Shown: positions 39,803 through 48,059 of the stretch, in pieces
Position numbering within the stretch: position 1 is the stretch's first letter
Layout: every line of letters begins with the position of its first letter
Origin: Levilactobacillus lanxiensis
Lineage (GTDB): Bacteria > Bacillota > Bacilli > Lactobacillales > Lactobacillaceae
Assembly: GCF_016861655.1 (NCBI RefSeq)
Contig: NZ_BOLN01000003.1
Location: 1-64,000, forward strand
DNA: 64,000 nucleotides
Reading direction: 5' to 3'
Notes under the pieces: model-generated
What the model was told of the DNA's origin: nothing
Databases searched by the model: none
Seen by the model: only the letters and a program-made list of their open reading frames with translations
Position numbers and translations under genes: made by a program

Positions 39803-42421
39803 ATGTTAAAAGACGTGAAAGAGAAAACTACTACTAAAAATCAAGAAAGCACTGAAACCGTTGATCAAATGATCGACCGGCTCACTGCTAAAGCCCACGA
39901 TGCTTTATGTGCTATGGACAGTTTCGACCAAGAAAAGGTTGACCACATCGTCCACCAAATGGCCATCGCTGGCCTGGACCACCACATGGAGTTGGCTAAG
40001 GCTGCCTTCGACGAAACCGGTCGGGGTGTTATGGAAGACAAAGCCATCAAGAACATGTTCGCTACTGAAGAAATTTGGCACTCGATTAAAAAAGATAAGA
40101 CGGTCGGCATCATTAAAGATGACCACGAACGTCAACTGATTACTGTCGCTGAACCACTGGGGATCTTGGCCGGGGTTACCCCCGTTACCAACCCAACGTC
40201 CACGACGCTGTTCAAGTCATTGATCGCTGTGAAGACGCGGAACCCAATCATTTTCGCCTTCCACCCACAAGCCCAAAAGTCATCCGTGATGGCCGCTAAA
40301 GTCGTTCGCGACGCTGCCATCGCTGCTGGGGCCCCAGAGGGTGTGATTTCCTGGATTGAAACGCCAAGTATCGAAGCGACGACTGCTTTGATGAACCACC
40401 CAATGGTTGCCAGTGTTCTAGCTACCGGTGGTCCTGGCATGGTCAAGGCCGCTTACTCAACCGGTAAGCCAGCCTTAGGGGTTGGTCCTGGTAATGGTCC
40501 AGCTTACATCGAAAAGACTGCCAACATCAAGCGGGCCGTCTACGACATCGTCTTATCCAAGACGTTTGATAACGGGATGGTTTGTGCTTCTGAAAATAGT
40601 GCCGTCATCGATCACGAAATCTACGCGGAAACGAAGAAAGAAATGCAAGACCGCGGCGTCTTCTTCATTAAGAAGAGCGACGAAAAGGCCTTGGCCGACG
40701 CAATGTTCAAGCCTGAAGGCGGCGTTAAGGGACCTATTCCTGGGATGTCTGCGCAAAAGATCGCTGACATTGCCGGTATCAAAGTTCCTGCTGGCACTAA
40801 GGTTTTAGCTGCTGAAATCACGGGCGTGGGACCTAAATTCCCATTATCACAAGAAAAATTGAGTCCAATGATTTCTGTTTACAAGGCTACCAGCAAGGAA
40901 AACGCCTTTGATCTCTGTGACCAATTGCTCCACTTCGGTGGGCTGGGCCATACGGCTGCCATTCACACCATGGATGACGATTTAGCGACCGAATTTGGGA
41001 TTAAGATGAAGGCCAGCCGGGTTCTGGTTAACACGCCATCCGCCATTGGTGGGATTGGGAACCTCTACAACGAAATGGTCCCTTCATTAACGTTAGGTAC
41101 TGGTTCATGGGGTAAGAACTCCGTGTCCCATAACGTTTCCTCATTTGACCTGTTGAACATCAAAACGATTGCAAAGCGGCGAAATAATATGCAGTGGATT
41201 AAATTACCTCGAGTTTACTTTGAAAAGACGTCCGTTCGTTACCTCGACGACATGCCTGGCATCAAGCGTGTCTTCCTCGTGACCGACCCAGCCATGGTTG
41301 AATTGGGTTACGTTGACACGGTTCTGAACGAATTGAAGCGCCAACCAAATGGCATCGAATACTCGCTGTTCTCTGACGTTGAACCTGACCCAACGACTGA
41401 CACCGTCAACCGTGGGGTTACGCAGATGCGGATGTTCAAGCCAGATACCATCGTGGCTTTAGGTGGGGGCTCCGCAATGGATGCCGCCAAGAACATGTGG
41501 TTATTCTACGAAGACCCATCCGCAAGCTTCTTCGGCGCCAAGCAGAAATTCTTGGACATCCGGAAGCGGGCTTACAAGTTTAACAAGCCACACAAGGCGC
41601 AATTCGTTGCGATTCCAACGACTTCAGGGACTGGTTCTGAAGTGACACCATTCTCTGTCATCACCGATTCCAAGACCCACGTGAAGTACCCATTGGCCGA
41701 CTACGCTTTGACGCCAGACGTTGCCATTGTGGACTCACAATTTATCGAAACGGTGCCTAAGAAGACGGTTGCTTACTCTGGACTGGATGTTCTGACCCAC
41801 GCCATCGAATCCTATGTGTCAAACATGGCGTCCGATTACACTCGTCCATGGTCATTGCAAGCAATCAAGTTAGTCATGGATAACCTGACCAACTCTTACA
41901 ACGGCGATATTACCGCCCGCGAAGAAATGCATAACGCCTCAACGTTAGCCGGGATGGCCTTTGCGAACGCCTTCCTCGGGGTCGACCACTCTATCGCCCA
42001 CAAACTGGGTGGGGAATTCGGTCTGCCTCATGGGTTAGCCATTGCCATCACCTTGCCACACGTTATCCGGTACAACTTCCAAGAACCAACGAAGCTGACC
42101 ATGTGGCCTAAGTACGAATACTTCCGGGCTGACGAAGACTACGCACAAATCGCGCGTTACCTTGGCTTGCCAGGAACGACCAAGGAAGAACTGAAGGAAG
42201 CCTTAGTCAAGAAGATCATCGACTTGGCGCACTCAGTTGACGTGACCTTGAGCTTGAAGGCGAACGGCGTGGACAAGGCCCACTTCGATAAGGCTGTCGA
42301 CAAATTAGCCGAACTGGCCTTCGAAGACCAATGCACGACCGCTAACCCACGGGAACCACTGGTTTCTGAACTGAAGCAAATTATGATTGATGAATACGAC
42401 GGGAAGAACGTTGAAAAATAA
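39803..42421 (+). CDS. adhE: Bifunctional acetaldehyde-CoA/alcohol dehydrogenase
   Basis: An 872-aa cytosolic enzyme converting acetyl-CoA to acetaldehyde and then ethanol with two NADH. The N-terminal aldehyde dehydrogenase domain (about residues 1-440) contains GVTPVTNPTST and the catalytic Cys in DNGMVCASENS near 265. The C-terminal iron-dependent alcohol dehydrogenase (about 465-872) has GGGSAMDAAK and PTTSGTGSEVTPF, with the metal ligand region DHSIAHKLGGEFGLPHG. In heterofermenters it regenerates NAD+. GGAGG precedes the ATG. A Rex operator and a cre-like site control it. Confidence 0.97.
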   Translation: MLKDVKEKTTTKNQESTETVDQMIDRLTAKAHDALCAMDSFDQEKVDHIVHQMAIAGLDHHMELAKAAFDETGRGVMEDKAIKNMFATEEIWHSIKKDKTVGIIKDDHERQLITVAEPLGILAGVTPVTNPTSTTLFKSLIAVKTRNPIIFAFHPQAQKSSVMAAKVVRDAAIAAGAPEGVISWIETPSIEATTALMNHPMVASVLATGGPGMVKAAYSTGKPALGVGPGNGPAYIEKTANIKRAVYDIVLSKTFDNGMVCASENSAVIDHEIYAETKKEMQDRGVFFIKKSDEKALADAMFKPEGGVKGPIPGMSAQKIADIAGIKVPAGTKVLAAEITGVGPKFPLSQEKLSPMISVYKATSKENAFDLCDQLLHFGGLGHTAAIHTMDDDLATEFGIKMKASRVLVNTPSAIGGIGNLYNEMVPSLTLGTGSWGKNSVSHNVSSFDLLNIKTIAKRRNNMQWIKLPRVYFEKTSVRYLDDMPGIKRVFLVTDPAMVELGYVDTVLNELKRQPNGIEYSLFSDVEPDPTTDTVNRGVTQMRMFKPDTIVALGGGSAMDAAKNMWLFYEDPSASFFGAKQKFLDIRKRAYKFNKPHKAQFVAIPTTSGTGSEVTPFSVITDSKTHVKYPLADYALTPDVAIVDSQFIETVPKKTVAYSGLDVLTHAIESYVSNMASDYTRPWSLQAIKLVMDNLTNSYNGDITAREEMHNASTLAGMAFANAFLGVDHSIAHKLGGEFGLPHGLAIAITLPHVIRYNFQEPTKLTMWPKYEYFRADEDYAQIARYLGLPGTTKEELKEALVKKIIDLAHSVDVTLSLKANGVDKAHFDKAVDKLAELAFEDQCTTANPREPLVSELKQIMIDEYDGKNVEK

Positions 42422-42447
42422 CAGTTGAAATTCTTGTCGGTAATTTG

Positions 42448-42485
42448 AAAAATCCGCTTGGCCTGAGGGCTGAGCGGATTTTTTG
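42448..42485 (+). terminator. adhE terminator
   Basis: AAAATCCGCT pairs with AGCGGATTTT with T6 after it. Confidence 0.88.
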
Positions 42486-42888
42486 TACTTGGCAAAAGGT
42501 GTGATCAATCGGCAGAACTTTCCGCTTAATTGATCGGTTTCTACTATAATATAACAAAATTTATTTAACCGGTTAGTGGTGGAAATTTATGATTGATGAT
42601 CGGGTTATTTTAAGTGGCTGGCCAAAATATTGGGAGATTTAGGACGGCTGGGATAGTTCAAAACGACGGATTTTACTTAACTGTTAATAAGCAGAACTAT
42701 GAAAATGGCCGCAAATGGACCGAAATTTCATCAAATTTTCATGAAAACAGGCAAAAAAAACGCGATTTTAGGTGCAAAAAGCACTCAAATACCGACCTCG
42801 TTTCGCCTCATCTGGGCAAAAACAGGGGCAAAAAAGCGGTTTATGTGACAGCAGAGTTACAAATATTACGGAATGTCATACTGTAATA
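42486..42888. other. Non-coding region between adhE and the first apf gene
   Basis: About 400 bp. A GATCAAT/ATTGATC inverted repeat (about 42503-42535) precedes a TATAAT at 42544-42549. A 17-codon frame with a GGTGGA site at 42589-42642 could be a leader peptide or chance. The longer frame after it has no supporting features. Confidence 0.4.
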
Positions 42889-42910
42889 TTTTTCTTAATG
42901 CTGGCGTAAC
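42889..42910 (+). promoter_or_regulatory. Conserved box upstream of apf gene 1
   Basis: TTTTTCTTAATG then CTGGCGTAAC. The same block (TTTTTCTTAATG then TGGGCGTAAC) occurs upstream of the second apf gene at 44243-44264, about 98-119 bp before each start. TGTCAT and TGTAAT direct half-sites lie just before it, as in WalR-like sites. A shared regulator is likely. Confidence 0.5.
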
Positions 42911-42987
42911 GTAACGCCAATCTAACTGACACAACCATCAGTTATTCTAATAGCCGTTAAGCAAACAAAGGAGGACGTTCATTTATT

Positions 42988-43602
42988 ATGAATATCAAAA
43001 AAGCTTTAGTTAATACTTTGGGTACGGTTGCCATTGTCGGTGCCGGCATCTTCGCCACTAACGTAACGGCCAACGCCGATACGAATGTTACGGTCAAGCA
43101 GGGGGATTCTGTTTGGTCATTAGCCAACAAGTACGACTCATCCGTTAACGCTATCGAAAGTGCTAACAGTTTGAGCAACAGCAACTTGATCTACGTTGGC
43201 CAAACGCTGAGCGTGCCTTCAAGTCAACAAGCTACCACGACTACTACTAATAACGTTGCTAGCCAAAACACGACTACGACTGCTAACCAAACTAGCCAAT
43301 CCACGACTAGCCAAAGCAGCCAAGCAACCACGAACACCCAAACTAGCAGCAACAAGAATGCTTCAACGGGTGTGTCTGGTTCAGAAGCCAGTGCTAAGGC
43401 TTGGATCGCCAACAAGGAATCTGGCGGTTCATACTCAGCAACTAACGGCCAATACGTTGGTAAGTACCAACTGAGCTCTTCCTACTTGAACGGTGACTAC
43501 TCAGCCGCCAACCAAGAAAAGGTTGCCAACTCATACGTATCTTCCCGTTACGGCTCATGGTCAGCTGCGCAAGCCTTCTGGCAAGCAAACGGCTGGTACT
43601 AA
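42988..43602 (+). CDS. LysM aggregation-promoting-factor-like protein 1
   Basis: A 204-aa exported wall protein. Signal peptide about residues 1-30 (ANA). LysM domain about 32-74 (VTVKQGDSVWSLANKYDSSVNAIESANSL...IYVGQTLSVP) binds peptidoglycan. A low-complexity Thr/Ser/Gln linker (about 78-130) follows. The C-terminal domain (AKAWIANKESGGSYSATNGQYVGKYQLS...FWQANGWY) is the Apf type, related to small lysozyme/transglycosylase-like domains; the ESGG segment includes the likely catalytic Glu. Apf proteins affect aggregation, cell shape or wall turnover. AAAGGAGG upstream. Confidence 0.9.
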   Translation: MNIKKALVNTLGTVAIVGAGIFATNVTANADTNVTVKQGDSVWSLANKYDSSVNAIESANSLSNSNLIYVGQTLSVPSSQQATTTTTNNVASQNTTTTANQTSQSTTSQSSQATTNTQTSSNKNASTGVSGSEASAKAWIANKESGGSYSATNGQYVGKYQLSSSYLNGDYSAANQEKVANSYVSSRYGSWSAAQAFWQANGWY

Positions 43603-43649
43603 ACTAGAAATAGCTTAGATAAGCCAACAAATTAACGTTTAAATTCAAG

Positions 43650-43687
43650 TGGCGCCCACAGATGCAGGTCTGTGGGCGCTTTTTTTA
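43650..43687 (+). terminator. apf gene 1 terminator
   Basis: GCGCCCACAGA pairs with TCTGTGGGCGC around a 6-nt loop, followed by T7. Confidence 0.92.
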
Positions 43688-43689
43688 GA

Positions 43690-43805
43690 GTGCGGAGCGG
43701 GGCGGTTAGGCTCTGAGCATTAGGGAGTAAAAGGGTTTCTGTTCGGCAGTCGCCGGACAGGAGCCCTTTTACTTTCTAAGCGCAGGGGCCTGCCCCGCGT
43801 AGCAC
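43690..43805. other. Structured intergenic element (nested stems)
   Basis: The outer stem GTGC...GCGGGGC pairs with GCCCCGC...GCAC across a symmetric 3-nt internal loop. Inside, AGTAAAAGGG pairs with CCCTTTTACT and CTGT.CGG with CCG.ACAG. The order of stems is consistent with one long structured transcript or a palindromic small mobile element. It is unlike the other repeat family here and occurs once in the window. Confidence 0.55.
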
Positions 43806-44242
43806 GTTTCAGAGGCTGCCAGTCTCGGGATAGATCCGTGGAGAACCAGTCAAACGGTCTAAAGCAAGTCAGATTGAACGAAAGTCCAGACCTAAATTCC
43901 TGCCTAACACTATGTGGTGTCAGCAATCATCAATAGTCCTGGTGAAAATCATTTCTAATTAGTATAGAAGAAATGATGATTAACCATACGACAACAATCA
44001 TTTTTTAACGTGGATCAAAGGCAGTCCACAACGACTGCTTCGCCATTATTAACGGCAATTTCAAACAAAAGCCCAAATTTAACAACAACATTTCTGAGCT
44101 CCAGACAATCTCAACCGCTAAGTTCAAGCAAATCAGAATCGTTACCCCGTTCGTAGCCGTCACACGACCGCAACGTAAGGACCGTAAACCCGGTTAATGT
44201 TGCAACGGGATTAACCACGTTACGGTTTGTCATTTAAGCCGG
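43806..44242. other. Non-coding region upstream of apf gene 2
   Basis: About 440 bp, AT-richer than flanks. A hairpin CATTTCT...AGAAATG is visible near 43950-43980. No gene or known RNA recognised. Confidence 0.4.
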
Positions 44243-44361
44243 TTTTTCTTAATGTGGGCGTAACTTAGGAACAATGGGTATGTAACCTCCGCGGGTTATG
44301 ATAGGTCTCGTTAAGTAATTGATAGACAGATTCACTAATCAAAAGGAGGACATTCATTTTT

Positions 44362-44988
44362 ATGAATATCAAAAAAGTTTTAGTATCTACTTTAGGAACT
44401 GCAGCCGTATTAGGTGCCGGGTTATTTGCTGGTACCACTTCCGCTAACGCCGACGTCCGGGTAACGGTGAAGTCGGGAGACACGGTTGCCAAGATTGCTA
44501 ACCAGTACAAATCTAGCGTCTCCTCAATCGAAAAAGCCAACAACTTAAAGAACGTTAACTTGATTTACGTGGGTGAATCCTTAGAAATCCCTGACGCCAC
44601 TAGCACCACGACGTCAACGACTAGTGCCGCTACCACCACGCCTAGCCAATCCACGACGGCAACCAGCAACACGACTAACAATACCGCTTCAACCAGCAAC
44701 TACAGTAGCCAAGCCACCACTGGAACGACCAGCAGCGCTTCTACGGCCACTTCAACGACGTCCACCTCTGGCTCTTCAGCTAAGGCTTGGATTGCTAACA
44801 AGGAGTCTGGTGGCTCTTACACGGCATCTAACGGTAACTACTACGGAAAGTACCAATTGAGCAAATCTTACCTGAACGGGGACTACTCAGCCGCCAACCA
44901 GGAAAAGGTTGCCAACTCTTACGTTACCTCCCGTTACGGTTCATGGGCCGCTGCCAAGTCCTTCTGGCAAGCAAACGGTTGGTACTAA
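44362..44988 (+). CDS. LysM aggregation-promoting-factor-like protein 2
   Basis: A 208-aa paralog of the preceding gene: signal peptide about residues 1-30, LysM about 32-74 (VTVKSGDTVAKIANQYKSSV...IYVGESLEIP), Thr/Ser-rich linker (about 76-140) and the Apf C-terminal domain ending FWQANGWY. The C-terminal 65 residues are nearly identical to protein 1, the LysM and linker less so, so either duplication was recent in the C-terminal region or that domain is under strong selection. The ribosome site, spacer and upstream box are also conserved. Confidence 0.9.
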   Translation: MNIKKVLVSTLGTAAVLGAGLFAGTTSANADVRVTVKSGDTVAKIANQYKSSVSSIEKANNLKNVNLIYVGESLEIPDATSTTTSTTSAATTTPSQSTTATSNTTNNTASTSNYSSQATTGTTSSASTATSTTSTSGSSAKAWIANKESGGSYTASNGNYYGKYQLSKSYLNGDYSAANQEKVANSYVTSRYGSWAAAKSFWQANGWY

Positions 44989-45025
44989 ACCCAACTTGGT
45001 TCGGTCAACTAAATAAATAATGCAG

Positions 45026-45066
45026 AAAACGACGGTGCAGTGCCTTTGACTGACCGTCGTTTTTTC
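45026..45066 (+). terminator. apf gene 2 terminator
   Basis: AACGACGGT pairs with ACCGTCGTT, with a longer unpaired loop, and T6 follows. Confidence 0.85.
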
Positions 45067-45214
45067 GTGGTCCCACCGGGCTTAAACGACAATATATTAC
45101 ACCAGACGGGCTAAAGTGGGGTGGGTCGTTACAGGTTTGTAACATTTAGACAACGGGGCTGTAACTTAAGAACGTTATGATATTCTTAACAAATTCGTTA
45201 AGGAGGGTGTTCAG

Positions 45215-45565
45215 TTGAAACTTAAAACTCTATTCATGGTTATCGTGATGGTCGTTTCACTGGCCCTTCCTAGCGTTTCATCCGTTATCACCTCAACAAC
45301 AACTGCCGAAGCCAGCGTGACTTACGTTTCCAACTTATCCAAGAAGGAACAACGCGCTAAGGCCTGGATTGCCGTTAAGGAATCCGGCGGCAACTACCGC
45401 GCCCGCAACGGCCGGTACTACGGCAAATACCAACTCACCATTTCCATGCTGAAGGGTGACTACAGCAAGGCCAACCAGGAAAAGACCGCTGACCGCTATG
45501 CCCACAACCGTTATGGCTCATGGACGCAGGCCAAGCATCACTGGTTAGGCTACGGCTGGTTCTAA
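45215..45565 (+). CDS. Apf-like secreted protein without LysM
   Basis: A 116-aa exported protein. Signal peptide about residues 1-33 (AEA), then directly the Apf-type C-terminal domain (RAKAWIAVKESGGNYRARNGRYYGKYQLT...HHWLGYGWF). It lacks LysM and linker and is more basic than its paralogs. It starts at TTG with AAGGAGG. Upstream (about 45128-45143) is the palindrome GTTACAGGTTTGTAAC, a possible regulator site. Confidence 0.85.
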   Translation: MKLKTLFMVIVMVVSLALPSVSSVITSTTTAEASVTYVSNLSKKEQRAKAWIAVKESGGNYRARNGRYYGKYQLTISMLKGDYSKANQEKTADRYAHNRYGSWTQAKHHWLGYGWF

Positions 45566-45586
45566 AACTTAAACTTAAACTTAAAC

Positions 45587-45621
45587 GAATCCTACTGACA
45601 ATTGTCGGTGGGATTTTTTGT
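45587..45621 (+). terminator. Terminator of the third Apf-like gene
   Basis: AATCCTACTGACAA pairs with TTGTCGGTGGGATT and T6 follows. Just before it is a short AACTTA tandem repeat (45566-45586). Confidence 0.8.
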
Positions 45622-45690
45622 TGGTTGGGTTTTCAAGAAGGGCGTTTTGCAAATCATGTCTAAAAATTCTCACAGAAAGTCATTCTTTTC

Positions 45691-45705
45691 TTGAAAGCGG
45701 TTACA
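45691..45705. promoter_or_regulatory. cre site upstream of ackA
   Basis: TTGAAAGCGGTTACA matches the cre consensus at every fixed position. It lies 52 bp before the ackA start. In bacilli CcpA activates ackA from an upstream cre; here the site overlaps a possible -35 (TTGAAA, 17 bp before TAAACT), so repression is also possible. Confidence 0.75.
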
Positions 45706-45756
45706 GAATCATTTAAACTGGGAAGTAACCGAGAAAATGATTGGGAGGATCGACTC

Positions 45757-46944
45757 ATGGCAAAAACATTGGCAATTAACGCAGGTAGCTCAACTTTGAA
45801 GTGGAAGCTCTTTTCCATGCCGGAAGAGACTGTTATCGCATCAGGAATGGTAGATCGGTTGAATTTACCGGGCTCCATTTTCAAGGTCAAACTGCCCGAT
45901 GGCACTAAGAAAACGGAAACACAGGATAACATTACGAACAAGCTGGCGGCAGCGATGGTGCTGACGCGGTTGAAGTCTTACGGGATTGTGAAGCACCTGA
46001 GTGAAATCACCGGTGTGGGTCATCGTATCGTAGCCGGCGGGGAAGTCTTCAAGGACTCCGCTGTGATCACGCCCGTCGTCTTGAAGCAGATCAAGGAGCT
46101 GAAGGATTATGCACCACTGCATAACCCGGTTCAGGCTTACTACATCGAGGTCTTCCAACAATTATTGCCGGAAGCCAAGCAGGTCGCCGTTTTTGACACG
46201 TCCCTGTACACGGATATGCCAGCGGTCAATTATATGTACAGCATTCCTTATGAATATTACGAAAAATTCGGGGCCCGGAAGTACGGGGCTCACGGGACCA
46301 GTCACCGTTACGTGGCGCACCGAACGGCTGAAATCTTAGGCAAACCGTTAGCCGACCTGAAAATGATTACCTTGCACTTGGGATCAGGGTCCTCCATTAC
46401 CGCCTTTAAGGACGGCCATGCGCTGGATACTTCCATGGGCTTCACGCCATTAGCTGGGGTCATGATGGGGACACGGTCCGGGGACATCGACCCATCGTTG
46501 GTGGCCTTCTTAGCTGAAAAGCTTCACAAGACCATGCCAGAAATGATCGACATTTTGAACCATAAGTCGGGTCTACTGGGGATTTCTGAGCTGTCACCCG
46601 ACCAACGGGACCTGGAACAGACCCAGGATGAACGACCAAAGTCTAAGCTGGCCTTGGATATGTTCGTGGACCGGGTTGTCAGCTACGTCGGCAGTTACAT
46701 TGCTGAATTAGGTGGCGTAGATGCCATCGTCTTCACGGCCGGTTCCGGTGAGAACGGCGTGGACATGCGGCAAGCCGTTGCTGATAAATTAAACTACTTT
46801 GGCATTGCTATCGACCCTGCCAAGAACGATTTCCGTGGGGAAGAACACATTGTTAGTCCAGACGGCGCCAAGGTTAAGACGCTGGTCGTGCCAACGAACG
46901 AAGAATTAATGATCGTCCGTGACGTGGAGCGATTAACAAAATAA
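45757..46944 (+). CDS. ackA: Acetate kinase
   Basis: A 395-aa enzyme forming acetate and ATP from acetyl phosphate in the phosphoketolase pathway. The N-terminal LAINAGSSTLKWKLF is the acetokinase phosphate loop, VGHRIVAGG is the second signature near residue 90, and HLGSGSSIT and FTAGSGENG are the adenosine-site motifs. ATG 45757 has GGGAGG. It is monocistronic with a cre site. Confidence 0.97.
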   Translation: MAKTLAINAGSSTLKWKLFSMPEETVIASGMVDRLNLPGSIFKVKLPDGTKKTETQDNITNKLAAAMVLTRLKSYGIVKHLSEITGVGHRIVAGGEVFKDSAVITPVVLKQIKELKDYAPLHNPVQAYYIEVFQQLLPEAKQVAVFDTSLYTDMPAVNYMYSIPYEYYEKFGARKYGAHGTSHRYVAHRTAEILGKPLADLKMITLHLGSGSSITAFKDGHALDTSMGFTPLAGVMMGTRSGDIDPSLVAFLAEKLHKTMPEMIDILNHKSGLLGISELSPDQRDLEQTQDERPKSKLALDMFVDRVVSYVGSYIAELGGVDAIVFTAGSGENGVDMRQAVADKLNYFGIAIDPAKNDFRGEEHIVSPDGAKVKTLVVPTNEELMIVRDVERLTK

Positions 46945-46952
46945 ATTAGATT

Positions 46953-46989
46953 GCGAGGAGGTCCGGGAATTTTTCCTGGGCCTCTTTTA
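46953..46989 (+). terminator. ackA terminator
   Basis: GAGG.GG.CC.GGGAA pairs with TTCC.GG.CC.CTC, with TTTT following. Confidence 0.78.
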
Positions 46990-47237
46990 GTTGTCGGCAC
47001 TTAGAAAGTTGGCAATCAGGAGCGTAAATCAAGGCAACTATACCGTATCAAACTGATGTTAATGGCACCTTAAGTAGGGGGGCTTAACGTTTTCTTGACC
47101 ACTATGACAATCAGGTAAAGACCGTGTCATTTTGTCATCTGGCGGGCGATTCCTTAACCGAGCGGTAACGATTTGCTAATGCCGTTGAGATGTCTCGGCG
47201 GTAAGCTGAGGTCGTTAAATAAGGGAGGAACCATTTG

Positions 47238-47705
47238 ATGATTAAGAAAGTTATCTTGACGACCATTAGCTTCGCCGCTGTGTTAGCAGCCGGTATCGGT
47301 TTTTCCAGCGTCACGGCTAGTGCCAACACCTATCGTGGCACTGCGGCCAGTTATCAGTATCAACCGCAGACCAGTACGTACAGTCAGACTACACCAGTCA
47401 AGAATACCAGTGTTGCCAAAGCTATTAATACGAGTAGTACGGCTGCCACCATCAGCGTGGCCCAATTTGAAAGTCAGGGCGTCGTTTATTTGAACGGCAA
47501 TAAATGGACCTACTATTCGGGTAGTTTAACGGCCGATGGCACCAGCATTAGCGCGAACGGGTTAGATCCGAACGGTTATCGGGTTGTCGCAGCACCTGCC
47601 AACGTGGCGTTTGGTACGAAAATCATGACGCCACTTGGTATGGGCGTCGTGCATGACCGCGGGACGGCCATCACGGGCAACCATTACGATGTGGTGATTC
47701 AGTAA
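47238..47705 (+). CDS. Secreted 3D-domain-like protein
   Basis: A 155-aa exported protein. Signal peptide about residues 1-29 (ASA), Ser/Thr/Gln-rich linker (about 30-75), then a C-terminal 3D/double-psi-barrel-like domain (about 112-155: YRVVAAPANVAFGTKIMTPLGMGVVHDRGTAITGNHYDVV). This resembles the VDPNVIPLGTK...DTGGAIKGN.ID pattern of Rpf-related wall hydrolases. The first of the three conserved Asp is Ala here, while the DRG and YDV positions are kept. ATG 47238 with GGGAGG. Upstream TGTCA-N3-TGTCA (47126-47138) resembles the site before apf gene 1. Confidence 0.65.
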   Translation: MIKKVILTTISFAAVLAAGIGFSSVTASANTYRGTAASYQYQPQTSTYSQTTPVKNTSVAKAINTSSTAATISVAQFESQGVVYLNGNKWTYYSGSLTADGTSISANGLDPNGYRVVAAPANVAFGTKIMTPLGMGVVHDRGTAITGNHYDVVIQ

Positions 47706-47726
47706 TTTAATTATGGCTAAACTTAA

Positions 47727-47763
47727 CCGCACCACTTCTGTTAGGAGAAGGGTGCGGTTTTGT
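47727..47763 (+). terminator. Intrinsic terminator
   Basis: AACCGCACC pairs with GGTGCGGTT around an inner CTTCT/AGAAG pairing; TTTTG follows. Confidence 0.88.
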
Positions 47764-48023
47764 TTACGTCTAAATGGCTGGGGGAGCCAACGTATTCTTA
47801 GCATACCTGATGTTTTGCCGAATTGCGAGAAATATCTAATGAAAATGGTTGGCTTGTTATGGGTTAACTGCTCAAACTAAAATCCATGGGAGCTGAACAT
47901 CACTTAACATTGCAAAATTAATTTTGAAATATAGATAACATTATTGATGGTTAATACTTGCTATTTGATTGGGAGACGGGTAAGCTGGTGAAACCAAGTT
48001 GGTTGTCCCTGTTAGCCAAACAA
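47764..48023. other. Intergenic region
   Basis: About 260 bp, AT-rich, between the 3D-like gene and the ABC exporter operon end. Nothing recognised. Confidence 0.5.
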
Positions 48024-48053
48024 AAACCACCAGCCGTGACGGACTAGTGGTTA
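48024..48053 (-). terminator. Terminator of the ABC exporter operon
   Basis: Read on -, AACCACTAG and CTGGTGGTT pair (one mismatch), then TTTTG. Confidence 0.7.
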
Positions 48054-48059
48054 GAAAAT

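Noticed and set aside
42589-42642. 17-codon ORF (MIDDRVILSGWPKYWEI) with a fair ribosome site after a TATAAT.
   Set aside because: Too short to judge without conservation; noted only in the region description.
42614-42886. 90-codon frame between adhE and the first apf gene.
   Set aside because: No convincing start, unusual composition, and it overlaps the conserved upstream region of apf gene 1.
43720-43926. 68-codon - strand frame over the structured element at 43690-43805.
   Set aside because: The sequence is explained by stem-forming repeats; no start site.
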